Positions 50,301-63,300 are shown, counted from the first letter of the stretch. The stretch: DNA of 64,000 nt from Oreocharis arfaki (GCA_013398015.1 VZRR01007715.1:124001-188000), one strand, 5' to 3'. Notes: a model not told the origin generated them from the letters alone. Numbers and translations are program-made.

Positions 50301-53149
50301 ATTTATTACACAGAATATTTTGTATTATTGACTGGAAAATTATTTGATTTTGAACTATTTATTTCCCAATTCCACTACTACTATTTATTATTACACAGCA
50401 CCTTTTATTCTATGATCTGAAAAATCACTTTAGCATGAACTTGTAATTACCTTGTTTCCATTTTTCTTTTACATAAGAGAAAATATTGTCAGGGAGGGAT
50501 TAAATGACTTGCACAAGACCACACAGTAAACAACTGGCAAAACCTCCCCGATCACAGACAATCTCAGTTATCTTCTTGACTATCCTGGTTTTTGTATAGC
50601 TCTTGTGTATATGTATTCAAAGCACTTACCTTCTCATTTAAAAATGCAGGAATCATCCTGACTTTTAGGAAAAATACATTCATCAATGATCCTGATATAT
50701 CCTTCTGTGTAATGAGATGAGGCTGTATTCCTTGAAGGAACTACAGCGCTGTTCTAAAAAAGTTGTGTACAAAGTTAGTGATGGTCAGAAAGAGACAGAG
50801 AAAGCATTGGAATGATTATAAGCACTACTTAATACCACAAACTAACAGCACATAGTGTTCTTCCACTAATTCAATTTAGAATCTTTCCTAGTTGATTTTG
50901 CCTTTTAAATGTTAATTCTCTTCAGTTTGAATAGCAAAGATGTACTAGTCAGTTCTAACTGAAATTCTAACATATGTAATTCCTTCTTCTCATTTCTTTT
51001 GAAAAATGTAACTGTTACACATTTTTAAGTTCTCTACCAAACTTAAAAGACAAAATACTTTGAAGTTGTATATTTGGGTTTTTAAGTGTCCTTTATGGTT
51101 TTCATTGAGGTTTTCAGAAATGTGACATGTTTAGAGTGAAAAAAAATAAATTCTGGAAAAACGATTACATAGATTTAATTTTTTCCACATTTGAGACATC
51201 AGTGTATATTATCCCTATCTCCTGATGCATTTTCCATGCTTTATACACAATTTTCCCCAGTTCTTTACAGTTTTATACGCAATATTCAGAGTAATTTGAG
51301 GTCTTCTGAAATACAATCTTGTCACCTTACACCACAATAAATCCATAGGAATCCATTCAGAAATGTTCTTTTGAAAACAGCTTAAATAAGGGAGAAATAT
51401 AAAAAAGTCTATCTGTGAAAAGGGAACTGCAATACTTCTAAAAGGACAGGTGTCTTTCACAAAAATATTGGGGCTTTTTACAAGTCACTGCTTCTACAAG
51501 AATACTAAGAAAATATTTTTCTTTGCTTTTTATGCAAAAAAGGAAAAAAAAGTAGCAATTGACGGAAAAATTTAAACTAAAGTCCTGGAAGACCATCCTT
51601 TTTCTGATCTTTCTTGAATATATTTGTAAATTTGTTCCAGTCCACTTTGTATTTCCACACTATAGTTGTTTGCTTCATTCAAGACGTTTTACAGTGAGAC
51701 TTTATCCTAAGAAAGTAGTGGGATGACGAATTTTATTGAACTTCTTTACTCTGCTTTACTTTACTGCTTCTAAAACAGAAGCACATCTGAAGCATTTTTA
51801 CTAATCCCATAAAACTAAAATAAAATCCACTGACCTCAGTTAATTTTGAATCAGCATGTCTTGTCAAAACATTTTTGTGCTAATAAATACAACGAAGGTT
51901 TAGAAAACAAAAATACTTTTCATACTGAATTTTAAATTCCTATTTAAATAGGTATCATATGAATCATAATTTAAAATGGCCCTGAAATCCTAATTAAAAA
52001 AATAGTATGTGTACTCTTGCTTTCCACCTTGACTTGGCACCCCCTCAATAACTAATCATTTATGGAATAATGCTGAATATACTCAAACCAACCATTATGA
52101 TTTATAAAAATGAAACTTCTTTGCAATTAGAAAACAGAAATTCAACACTCAGTCTTAAAGTCAAAAATCCTAGACCCCTAGAGGGTTTTTAATATAAAAC
52201 AAACAGGAATATATTGAAAAAAGCTTTAAACAGAGCATTTGTTAATTTTTGAAGCTTATTATTTTTTCTTTCAAATCATACATGGTGAAAAATTTAATGT
52301 CATTAACTTCAGACAAGCATAAGTTCACAGAAGTGATACAGAGGTGTAGCAACAGAATGGCTATGTGAAAATCAAAGATATTAAAAGACATATTTTAAAG
52401 ACTACTGATTTGAAAATACAGTTCTAATTTACAATTGCTGAAACTCTTTTTATTTCTTAAATATATATGAAGTGGGAATGAATTTAATGTTAGGTAGAAA
52501 TAGAGCTAACACTGCCAGAGAATATCAAGTATGTCTTTTTCAGATTTATGGCCAAGGCTCCATAATAAAGAATGCAGTGTGCACCACAGAAACACACAAA
52601 GCAATCTTCGTTCAGAAAGGATTCTATTATTTATTCATCAAGCATATCACTCTATAAAAATCTGATTATTCAGGAAATCAAAAATCTACAGAGTAACTCA
52701 GTATTAAGTATCGTCCCTGTGCCCACCATTGTCTCCATAAATCTTTTATTCACAATGTCTGCTTAAAATTCAAGTGCAAGCGTGTGTCTTTTTACTAAAA
52801 GGAAGTGGCTCCAGCTACCAAAAATGAAGTCCGAATAATAAACTGATTCTTCAAATACAACATCTTTCCGATTTTGACAGAGAATTTGATTTTAAAACAG
52901 ATGCCTGCTATAGCCATCAGGGGTAAAATAGGAATTGGTGAGCTACACGCTGAAAAATAAATCCACAGCTCATTTAACGGGGAACAATAGACTAGTAGAT
53001 GACGGACTCCTCCCTCTGGCTAAGAAACCATTAGCCTATTTTCTCAGCTAAGCCCATTCAAACTAACAGGACCCTAACCCTGGATTTGCCAGACTGTCTC
53101 CCACCCCCTAGAGCTCTCATTATATTAACTTTGTGAGAACATCACACGA
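47346..53149. other. Intron without recognised genes
   Basis: AT-rich, CpG-poor sequence immediately downstream of the PDE4D4 CpG island. No mobile element or coding exon recognised. Confidence 0.55.
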
Positions 53150-53685
53150 ATTGCGTCCTTCCCGCTCGGCAGCAGCGCTGCAGGTTCCCGGGGAGCGCGG
53201 GCAGCTCCAGCGAGGAGGGGCGATCGGGGAGGCAGCGGAGCGGAGCCGGGTGCCGGGGGAAGCGCGGCCCCGCTGCCCGCCCCGCTCACGGCTCCGTGCT
53301 GGCACAGACGCCGTCCCGCTCCCACCCACGTGTTTCGCGGCCGCTTTCCACCCACAGACAGGCGTGTATGGGACGACGCGGCGCCGCCCGTGCCCCGGTC
53401 ACGCCCGCTCCAGGCGAGCCCTGCCCGGGGTTCTTTGCAGCGTCCCAGCCCGGGGTCCCCGGCTCGGCAGCGCAGCCCGACCCCACCTCCCTTTCGGAGC
53501 CTCCGCAACCGAGGGCATCCCTTCTTTCTCCTTGCCGCCAGGGGAAGGGAGGCCGGTGGGACGGGGGTCCCGCTGTGCCCACCCCTCAGCGACCGCCGCC
53601 GAATCCCCTCCCCGCGGCCGGGAGTGGCGCCCCTCCGCCGCACCCCCCACACGCGCGGCCGGAGCGCTGGGCCAAGCCCTCCCCT

Positions 53686-53687
53686 AC
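53686..53687 (-). other. PDE4D: Splice donor of the PDE4D4 first exon
   Basis: On the minus strand the sequence reads CAGACG|GTAGGG. The protein similarity to mammalian PDE4D4 runs exactly up to this junction (GLRR), and the next in-frame codon in the intron is TAG. The donor is in phase 2. The shared downstream exon must supply the third base of an Arg codon. Confidence 0.9.
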
Positions 53688-54052
53688 CGTCTGAGTCCCT
53701 GGAAGGAGGAGGGCCACGACATCCGCGATTTTTTCAAGCCGGGCCGGTGGCCGGTCTCCACGGCGTAGGAGGCGCGGTCCATGGCTTGGCAGTAGAGGTA
53801 CCGCTCCGTGTCGGAATAGCCGCGGTGCCTGACGCGAGCACCGGCCAGGCAGCGGCCCCGCGATACGGGAGACGGCGGCGGCTGCCCCGGGTGCTGCTGG
53901 TGCTGGAGAAACTGGTGCTGCCGCAGCTGCGGTGGGTAGTGCTGATCTTGCCGCCACAGATGCTTGGGGGCTTTGAGACCCCTGCTACCGTCGCTGCCGC
54001 CGTCGCTGCCGCTGGGCATCGCGGACAAGCCGCTGCTGCTCTCTGCCTCCAT
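53688..54052 (-). CDS. PDE4D: PDE4D, first coding exon of the long isoform PDE4D4 (N-terminal part only)
   Basis: This exon encodes the isoform-specific N-terminus (122 residues, the last codon split) of cAMP phosphodiesterase 4D4. The enzyme hydrolyses cAMP to AMP, and the variable N-terminus directs it to partners and subcellular sites. The start is the ATG at 54052-54050, with A at -3 and G at +4; the open frame runs further upstream but only from a GTG, so this is the only credible start. Visible blocks are an acidic Ser/Gly-rich start beginning MEAE, LKAPKHLW at 26-33, a Gln/His-rich stretch at 35-57, a short proline run QPPPSP at 57-62, and a highly conserved tail from RVRHRGYSDTERYLY (73-87) through HRPGLKKSRMSWPSSFQG (102-119). 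That tail matches mammalian PDE4D4 as I remember it. The frame is open to CG|GTAGGG, a donor with GT at 53687-53686, so the exon ends in phase 2. The known SH3 binding of mammalian PDE4D4 uses its proline-rich region, which is much shorter here. UCR1, UCR2 and the catalytic domain lie outside the window. Confidence 0.93.
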
Positions 54053-54224
54053 GCTGCCGGCGGTCGGGCCGCGCCGGGCGGGCGGGCAGGGGCGGCGGCT
54101 GCCTTCTTCCTGCGGGCAGCGGCGAGGAAACTGTGCTGAAAAGTTGGACAGCTCCTGCCGCGCCACCCCTCGCCCGAGTGTGGGAGCGGCTGGGGCAGCC
54201 GCGCCGCCGGGTCTTGACTGCTCC

Positions 54225-54275
54225 GCGGGAGGGGAGGCGGGGAGAGGGGGAGGAGGAGGAGGAGGAGAGGAGGGG
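54225..54275. repeat. GGA-rich polypurine tract (plus strand)
   Basis: About 50 bases of almost uninterrupted purines on the plus strand, with a GGA core repeated at 54250-54265; the minus strand is CT-rich. It lies in the predicted 5' UTR or start-site region of PDE4D4. Such tracts are common in TATA-poor promoters and can form non-B structures, but nothing more can be claimed from sequence. Confidence 0.6.
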
Positions 54276-54291
54276 CTGACTTCCCTCTCAG

Positions 54292-54303
54292 AAATATTTA
54301 AAG
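54292..54303 (-). promoter_or_regulatory. TATA-like element upstream of the PDE4D4 exon
   Basis: The only AT-rich word in the core of the CpG island reads TTTAAATATTT on the minus strand, about 240 bases upstream of the PDE4D4 ATG. A start site 25-30 bases downstream would fall near 54265, at the edge of a long pyrimidine-rich run (minus strand, about 54270-54225), giving a 5' UTR of roughly 210 bases. The element is nearly symmetric and could also serve the plus strand. Function is inferred from position only. Confidence 0.35.
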
Positions 54304-54580
54304 CCAGGCTGGAGCCCGCGCGGGGAGAGTAGACCCGGCAGCAGGCTGTGGTCAGGGAGCAGAGAGCTCTCGGGTGTGCGGGGGATGGGAGAGGGCGCGA
54401 AGAGGATGCCAGCAGGGCGCGGGCGCAGGAATGGGACCGGGAGTGAGCGCGGAGGGGCTCAGTGCCGCTGATGCTGCAGCCCGGCTCTCCTGAGGCGCGC
54501 CTCTCCCCTCCTGAGGCCGTGGCTGCTGGCCGGACAGGACTCCCTCCAGAGGGACTCTCACTGCCGGGCGACGGCAGGTG

Positions 54581-56211
54581 GCAAAGTTGCTTATGCCCCT
54601 GTTCACCGAGAACTTTGAGGTGGGTTAAAAATGGGTTCTCACTCTTTAAACTCCCCCTCCCGCAACCTCTTATTCCCTATGTCATGCTTCCAGTCCACAT
54701 CAGGTTCAGAAATCGTGTTTCCCAACTTGAAACCTTCCTCTGGTCTTGTCTTCACCGATGAGTAAGCTCCCTCCCCACAAGGAGTAAGACTGGCTGCAAA
54801 TCAAGGCGAGGAAGGTTTAATTATAGCGATGCTGAGTCTACTGCTACAGAGAAGCTTTTATATGACATACCACTAGCTTCAGGACTTTGCCGCGGGAAAA
54901 AATTATTTAGAGTTAAAATTTACAGAACAGGAACTTCATACTAAAGAGATGTTTTTAATTAGTTTTACATTTCAAATTCTTTTGTGCTCATGTACCACTA
55001 ATAATTCACACTGGAAGGGAATTTCATTTTATTAAATTTCTTTTTTTTTTCTTTAAACACTGATATTTGTCCTGTGTGGTAATATTCTAAAATCTAGCAG
55101 TTCTTATTCAGGACAAAATTATAACCTCCACACTCCTGATAAAATATGAAAAGGACACATGCAGTAGTGTTCATTTGAAAACTATTAATATGTATTTGTT
55201 TGGTCCTTCTATTCTGTTTGCCAGAGTATTAGTACTAAGCAAGAAAGCTGCAAAAATATCTCTCCTACAGTATCTTTACAAAAACAGACATTTTCTTCTA
55301 ATCAGTGTTCATCTACTCATTAGACTGTTCTGATTAGCTTCATGCACTACTTCTACTTCCTCAATCATAAAATTGGTCTTGCCAATCCTTCTCCCTTTCC
55401 ATCACAGATCTGCAATCATTTTAAACCTCACAAATTTCTCTCTGAACTTAATTTCTTATTAAAGCAAAAGTACACTTATGCCAAGTCTTTAATGTGTTGA
55501 TGTGGTTTTTTCCATTCTCCATCTGAAAAGTCAGCCTTCCTTTCTAAACATACAGTACTCCTAAAATTAAGAGTCACCGTCCAACCACGTACATACCAGA
55601 TTTTGGTGGGCCAAACTCCCAATCTGCGTTTCTTTGAGCCAACAGTACATTCCTAGATAATCCTTGTAATCATGCACCATCCCTTCAGGTCTTTTTTCCT
55701 GCCCGAAAAACTGTTAGTTTCAGCAAAAATGCCCCAGAAAATAAGAAGTTGAAATAAATATTGTAAGTACCAGAAAAGAGACAAAGTATTACTTCCATTG
55801 AATGAAACTTGAGCTTGAGCTCACATTTATGAAGTTCTGATTATCCTGTTATTTATCCAGACATCTAAGACTATTTCCAAGCCAGACATCTAAGATGCTA
55901 CTGTTTTCCCAGCTGTGTCAGGCTGTGGCAGTTTCGACAGCATGTACAGGACAAAAAAATGGGAAGATGAAAAGAGAGATTCAAGTCAGACAACAGGAGA
56001 GAAGTATACCCAAAATGCAACAATGGGGATAATTGCAACATGGAATATAGGCATAGAGGATGCAATTCTATGAAAAACTCAGAGAAGAGAAATAACTTTT
56101 TATCCTAGTTAACCCTCCCATGGGATATTGCAAGGGGACTGTATTTCACAATTCCTAGTTCACTCTACCTTAAAGTTAGACAAAACTTCTGTGACCAATT
56201 GCTCTATAATT
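54581..56211. other. Upstream flank of the PDE4D4 promoter
   Basis: GC content falls back to the AT-rich background by about 54800. A poly-T run is present at 55041-55050. No exon of a longer PDE4D isoform was recognised on the minus strand. Confidence 0.5.
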
Positions 56212-57370
56212 TCACAGAATCACAGAACTGCCTTTTGGAAGGGCCTTCATAAAATTGCCCAATCTAATCTCAAGCTCACAATGGGGTTGTCATCAATACT
56301 AGATTACATCAGCCGTGGCTTTCTCTGAAACCCTTCAACAGAAATTCACCAGCCTCTGTGGATGACCTGCTATGGTGCTTCACCACATCCCTAATGAAGA
56401 CAATTTTCCTGCTGTTCAATCTGAAACTCCCAATCAGGGGCCCTTGCCCCTTGTTAAACAGCATGCCACGACTGACAAAAGCTTGAATTTGTTGTCCTTT
56501 GCAACTAATCTTCCCATAATTGCAGGCTGCCTTCAGATTGCCTTTTACCTCCTCCACACCAGACTCAGCAAGCTCTGTCCTCTCAAGCACTCATCACTGG
56601 TCATGTGCTCAAGGTCCTTGGCCATCCTGGTAGCCTCTTCTGGGTTCCCAGCATTTCCATTCATCCACCACCTGCAGTCACTTTGGCACATAGTTTGCTT
56701 CATTTATGCTGAAAAGTGCACTGTCCAGCTGATACCCACCCTACAGTCCACTAAAGTTCTCAGATCCTTTCCAGTAGGGCCATAATCTAGTCAGTCACTT
56801 GCCAGCCTGTGCTTCAGGTTATCCTGTCTGGGTGCCAAACTCTGCAGTTCAACGTGGGCTCTGATATCAGCCCCTTCTGGTGATGTACTCTTTAATTGCC
56901 AGCCAGATTCTGACAGACCATTCCCTACCCCTTAGTCCTACCTAAAAGTTCTGTTCATCCAGTTGAGACTTCCTCAGTTTCAAAATGAAAATGTTTTGGG
57001 GGATAATTTCAAAATCCTTACTAAACCGAAGCTGTGTTACACCCACTGTTCTCGATCCCAAACAGTCTTTTCATAATGGAATGCAATTAAGCCAAGCACA
57101 CATTATTCACCCTTGGTAAATATGTGTTGAGTAGGCCTAACTATCTCCCTTCTTTTACAGGTTTTGAAAAAGATTTAGAAGTGCGCTTGGAGCTCTCCAG
57201 CAACTAATGTGAGGTTGGTAAGCCTATAGTACTTTGACTGCTCTTCCTGCCTTTCTTAAGGATGGGTGTAACAGTAACCTTTTCCCAGCTGACAGGGACC
57301 TCTCTTAACCACCATCGTTTTCCACAGATAAAAAACAGCAGCCTCATGGATGCCCTTTGGTTTGACACTG
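56212..57370 (-). mobile_element. CR1 LINE, old and diverged, reverse orientation
   Basis: Begins with the reverse complement of the CR1 tail (TTCACAGAATCACAGAACTG) and continues through 3' UTR and ORF2-derived sequence. At the right, 'aaggatgggtgtaacagtaa' and 'cagctgacagggacctctct' match, in reverse, a block in the reverse-transcriptase part of ORF2. Similarity is weaker between 56880 and 57180. The copy is old and broken, and has the same orientation as PDE4D. Confidence 0.75.
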
Positions 57371-60300
57371 CCGTTGCATTTTGGCAATGAACTTATATTT
57401 GAACTCATAAGGCACTTTAGGTATTCCCCATTCAATCTCATGTTTTCAGAGTTTGCCTAATGTTTTAGACACCAAGTTCAATTTGAGAGATAATCAAAGC
57501 ATATAACATTTAAAATAAAAAAATATTATCTCTGAAAAACACAGAAAATACAGGAGAAGTACAACCTCCTGTACAATAAAATGCCAATACTTTCACAGGT
57601 AGAAATTAAAATACTGCATTAGAATTAATAATGAAATCTACAAGAATTATTTTCTGACTATTTTTGGTTTGGTTTGGTTTTTGTTGTTGGTTGATTGGGG
57701 TTTTATTCTTTTTATTTTTCTATTTGTGGTAGATTATGTGTGTGTGGTTTTTTTCTCGTGCAGAAACCTTACTGCACCTTGATGCCAATGAGACTTCATA
57801 AAAGTAGTCTTCTTTTTTAGTAAAAGCATTGGTGTATTCCATTTGGATACCTATTTTACAGTGTTAAAAATAATGTAGTTTTGCATTTACAAAGTGTTTT
57901 TCAAAAACTTCATCAAGAAGATACAAATAGAATGCTACAGTATTTCACACAAATAGAATCTGAACCGTAGGGCACAAGACATGGCACAGTAAAAAGGCTA
58001 TGTATAAAGTATATGTTAAAAAGTATAAAGAGTTTCAGGTACACTCAAATATCTGACTTTAGTTTCAATCACCTCCCAATCTTTGTATTTAAATTTTAAA
58101 AATAGCATGCATATGACCAGTTTTTTATTACACCAGTATGCTAAGACTATGCAAGAACATTTACACAAAATATTTGTACTTCCCTGCAAAATACAATATA
58201 AATGGAAGCTAGCAGCTTTTTCTCAAAATCAAATACACAAATAGAAAAAGAATAGTATATCTTTTTGTCAATATTTCCTATATGAAGTCAAGACAATTTT
58301 TTTCTTACTTGCCTAGCTTATTTCACACAGAATCCTCAAAAGTACTATGTCTGCTGAAGACTCAATAGCAAGAGATCAGTCTGTATTTGAGAGTTGTAAC
58401 TGAAAATTATTTAGAAGAATACATTTCTTTCCATTTTTCTAGACCGTGCCTGAGCCTCCTCGCAGGAGACTTGCAACTCCTTAGTGAGTTGAGGCTCGAA
58501 TACGTGAACTACTGGTCCAGCCACACCCACCTTAAGTGCCTTGTATTATCAGAGCTTTCTGTGTACATGATACCAAAACGCACAGAGATTCATGAAATTG
58601 GATGTAACATTTTACCTCATAAGAGGTAAAATGCCATTTTAAGTTACCTAGGACTCTTAACCTTTCAACCCCTTTTTTTTTTTTCTAAGCATGTCCTTGC
58701 TTTCAAGAAGTACTTAGAATAACAGAATTGTTCTCAAAAAATAACAATTCCAGTTGCTTTTGTAGCTTTGTTTACAAAGGTTTTGGTAATATCTTCAAGG
58801 CTCTCTTCAGCTGATGATGCTAGTGTTCACAGCACTAGACAAACTGCTGTATCTCTTACTCCTTCAGAACAGCACTGCAATTCTTAACAGACATTTGTGA
58901 CAGCACTGCACTGAAGATAAGTAGTTCTGACATACAGAAAATAATGGGGAACTCCTTATTTTTTACCTTTATTTCCTGGAGTAATAATGACATGCAGTCC
59001 TTACAAACCACTGTCTTTTATTTTTGGCCAGAATATAAGGGAAATATATTACCTAAGTGCAATAGAAAAAAACCTCAAAATTGAGATAAAAACATAACAT
59101 TGAAGGAGATAACAATATATGAAGGAGATAACAAGTACAACTGTATTAGAGAGGAAAATATGCAGCTATTTAATTAAGAAGCTAATAATATCCACCCACT
59201 TCATGTCAGAGAAGATGCTTTTTTAATAGTTTACAGACCTTTTAAACAGTGGTAAAGTGAGAGAAAATAAGTTGCATCAGGTCTGCAACAAAAGAAACAA
59301 TGGTAACACCTGAACATAGATGACAATAAATTTTGTTCAGTAGAATGCACCACTGACTTCAGCATTGATATTAGTGCTGTTATAATTCAGTGCAATGGAT
59401 GGCACTTAAGAAACTGTACCATATTTTTTGTATAAAGATTCACTGAGGTCTTTTAAGTCCAATAAGATTGAATTTCAGATACAGTGAAGAGTCACTAGCT
59501 GTTCATATAAATTTTTGTATCACATCTGACTCATGAGACAGAAACACATTCCTGCTGCTAGCAATGTAAAAGGAATTCAGCAGATCATCATTCTATAACT
59601 CAACTGAAAGCATGAATTATTAAAAAAGAAAAAATCAGTGCTTTAAACAGTAGAGGACTGAATAAATATAGAATGTTTTATTAGTTGTGGGACTTCAAAT
59701 CCCAGAAAAAAAAAATTACAATCATATACCCATATAGGTATAACACAATCTATTTGTAGAATGTTTTTTACATTACATGAACTTCTTTGCCATTGCAAAC
59801 AAGGGGCAGTTAGAGCAAGAGCACTGTATCTGTTGCAACATGTATTCTGAAATTCTATTGCAGAACAAAATTAAGAACCAATCGTCTTTTTTTGTTGAAT
59901 GCCTCTTGTAAATAATGGAATGACTCCATAATCTAATTCTACTGAAATTACTATTGACATGATAAGTAGGGGATTAATCTAGAAGTGTATAAATATGCGG
60001 GTTTGATGCTTATCGCCTATTAGGAAGGCTGTTTTTCCAGTTTGTAAAAGATACTCCTGAAGGTAGCTCCATGGGGATTTATTTTTCATATAGTTTTAAG
60101 TGAGGACTAACACTTTCCAGTTTTGAAAAAACCTTAACATTGCAATCTGATTAGCTATCTTATCTAGTGTCTTCTATACGTAAGTGTAACTAAAGGGCTT
60201 AACTTTTTACCCTACAGATGATATTTTTGAGCGCTTTTTAACTTCTTCTGTGTTCAGTCACAATTGATTGAAAGATCTACTTATAATAAGTGACATAGAT

Positions 60301-63300
60301 ATCAAATTAATAGTAAAAAGTAAAACAGAAATCATATTACATATACAGGTTTTCTGTATAGATTGTATTCTTGCTTTGTATATTAAAGCACTGAGTTCAG
60401 TCCTGTGCAAAATATTCATCACAACCCAGTTTCAGAGAAATATCCTGACATACCAAGCCAACCCCCTCCTTTTACCCAGGTAGTTTAAAATATGTCAAGT
60501 ATGTAAGAACTGAGTGTTTCGTAGTGCAGCTACATGGACAGACAAAGCTAAAGCCTGGCCTTTGACACCCGCAGGCTAGTGCAGAGTTCTACTGATGAAA
60601 AGCTGAGGAGACTGAGATGAAAGGCACTTTGCACCCACTAAGTTCACAATATCATGTAACCTCCCACTTGGAGCAGCAAGTGAAGACTCACTCTATTTCA
60701 GAAGCACACTAAAAATCACAAGCTCGATTCTCCCTAGCACTATATAATTACTGAACATAAAAGGGGACAGATCTTAAAAACATTTACTTGACTGCCTTGA
60801 TTTGCAGCTGAAGTAGGAAACAACAGCAACAGTTATTACTTTCCCAGTTGGATAGCACAAGAGCAAGAGAGGAGGGATTTAGCACAGTTAGTGCTCTTCT
60901 CATTGCCTGTTCTCCACTGTACCACAGCAGAAGATTAAACAAAGCATAAATCCTGAGACAGCCTCTGTGGAGTTTCTTCTTTATGTAGCAATGGGGGATG
61001 GTACTACATTAATTGAAACTTTTTTCTAAAGTAGTTCTCAGATAATACAAACACTCTTCATCATCAATTGATCAGGAAAAACATCACTAATTGAGCATCT
61101 TGCCCATTTTCAAAAAGGTTTGAGGGGTGAAGATACTTCTCCAGTTTCTTTTACAGTCCACCAGTTGATTACTGATCTGCTCACTTCAACCATGGGTGGC
61201 ATCCAAAATATTCTTTTAAGTGTACACTTGTATGGAACATAGTGACTTCAGGTTCCAGGGGTTTATAAGCGTTTCATTTCTGTAAGACATTATTGCACAG
61301 CTTGAAGGCCTCTTGATTTTACTCTGACTTCTGACAAACAAGAAATCCTACCAGTTAAAAAGAAAACCCCTTAAACCTAGTTTCACTCAATTCTCAATGA
61401 AAAAAAGCATAAACCATACTGAAATACGAAGCACTAGGACACAAACTTACAGAAAAACTCAGAACCAGGAGCACTCCAGGCAAAATCCAAGGCAGATGAG
61501 TTTTGCATGACTTAAAGTTTTAATCAATCTCTTTTTAAAGCTGCTAGAAAATTAAAATTCTAACTGGTAAAGATTGAGCTTTTGAATAAAGATAGATAAG
61601 CTATTTATTCAGAACTAGGCAGTATAATTCAGCGGGTCCTTTATATTACCCAAGCCACATGTGAAGCTTACTACTCGATTTTTTAATGTGTTTCGTAATT
61701 TCTGATCAGAGTTTGGGTTACTGAACCTTCCCTTATACCTGCTACTTAAGTTCTCTTAAAGATTAAAAAAAAAAAGAGGCTACTACCTATTTCATCAATT
61801 CAACTGAACCAGTATTTCTAGTAGGGTTAATGTTGAAACAACTCTTTCTTAATTAGATAGTTTTCTCTCTACACCTCTTTAATTTCTTTAAGCTCTCGCT
61901 CAGCTTTAACAGGTTTTTCCAACTTTATCAAGCAAGATAGAAAAAAAAAGTTAAAATGTTTTTAAATTAGCTTTAAAGTAGTCAGTTTGCAGGAATAGCA
62001 ATACATGTAGTTTGGCTGACTATTCTAACGTAGTAAGAAGGCAAATAAATGGAAAGGTTCATGCCAGTAGATTCCAGTTAATTAAACTCAAGCCCTTCTA
62101 AAAATATATATATTCTTATTTTATTTTTATTTCAAATAAAGCAGTAGATCCTATAACCATAATTAGACTGAATAATAGAGTCTATTTTCTTCTTGCAAAC
62201 AGCATTCAGAATAAAATTACATTCATCTGTATCATATATTTCTGTTATTGGACTTACTTAATATGTACCTAATCTTAACTTTGTCAGATACAGACCAAAA
62301 TTTTAAAATGCAACGCATTGAAACTAGTTAAAGTGTAAAAATCTACAACAGAGGAGAATCTTCATTTTTTTAATTATATACTCAAGCATAAGGATTGGTA
62401 ATTTTTAAAAAAATAAATTAATCTTAAGCAAACAAATCATATAGATGTAACTTATCTTAACAAATTACAGTTCCAATAAAAACATACTTTATTACTTGCT
62501 TTTGGTGAATCAAAAATGTTAAGAGCTTGAATAATAAAATATAATTTTGTATGCCAATAGATTGCTTCTTATTTAAATGAAGGATAGAGGAGAATGTACC
62601 ATACATCAATGTGTGTGAGTGTAAATACTGGCAATTTAATTTCCCTTCTCTAATTTTCCAAAGTAAAGGTCTTTATTGAAGGATATTAACTTCAATTCTG
62701 AAAGGGGATTTAAAGCCTTATTTATCAAAATTGTCATTTGCTACTTGTGCATCTTACACTTGCTGGAAATACCCTGATGATATTAATGGCTTTATTTTCT
62801 GGGCTTAGGTCATATGGGTTTGATAGTCCTCCAGCTAAAACCACTATGAGGTTTTTCTGCTGTCTTCATTGAAACTTGGATTGTTCGGCTCATATTTGAG
62901 CTACAAGTGAACATTATTTAAATTGCAGTACTTGCCTGAAGCCTGTATAATATATCAGGTTTAGTTATGCTCAGAAAATATGAAATTCATTGGCTGAAAA
63001 TTCTGTCACATTTGTCAAATTAATCACTTGCATAAGAAGAGTACTGCCCTCCGGAGACAAATATGAAAGATCTCATAGGCAACTGTTTGCACAGTAAAAT
63101 GCCATGTTTTTCAAATTACTTCTTTTACAGATATGGTGGAATGCTTTTATCTGATCTTATCACTTCAGCTAGCACCCACCCATTCTCTTCACCTCCTTCT
63201 TTCCTCTCACCAGTATTTTCAAGTGGAGAGAAAGAAAGATTGAATTATTAGAATGTACTTTTCTGTTCTTCAAAGAAAAAAAAAACCAAACAAAGAAACA

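Larger units (their letters stand above)
1..53687 (-). other. PDE4D: First intron of PDE4D4 (runs beyond the left edge)
   Basis: Everything left of the PDE4D4 donor is intron for that isoform; for PDE4D5 the intron begins at 10691. No shared PDE4D exon (UCR1 with its RRESFLY-type PKA site, UCR2 or catalytic domain) was recognised here. I also looked for the short first exons of isoforms D3, D7, D8 and D9 by their known peptides among the minus-strand frames and saw none, but very short exons could be missed by eye. Confidence 0.85.
53150..54580. promoter_or_regulatory. CpG island covering the PDE4D4 promoter and first exon
   Basis: Base composition changes abruptly from AT-rich intron to very GC-rich DNA with dense CG dinucleotides, beginning near the run of CG sites at 53150-53170 and fading after about 54580. 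The island spans the 5' part of the PDE4D4 intron, its coding exon, the 5' UTR and about 500 bases upstream of the ATG. It is the only clear CpG island in the window. Limits are by eye. The many open frames on both strands here are a consequence of high GC and few stop codons. Confidence 0.9.

Noticed and set aside
53330..54139. A 269-codon plus-strand open frame in the CpG island, with other long frames on both strands
   Set aside because: It is antisense to the conserved PDE4D4 exon, has the Pro/Arg/Ala-rich composition of random GC-rich DNA, and shows no recognisable domain.
54053..54166. In-frame N-terminal extension of the PDE4D4 frame (38 codons)
   Set aside because: The extension starts at GTG, not ATG. 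The ATG at 54052 has a strong Kozak context and matches the known PDE4D4 start.
58387..58629. Plus-strand frame after a TTTTTCTAG acceptor-like site, considered as an exon
   Set aside because: The translation resembles no known protein, and a single acceptor-like match is expected by chance at this scale.
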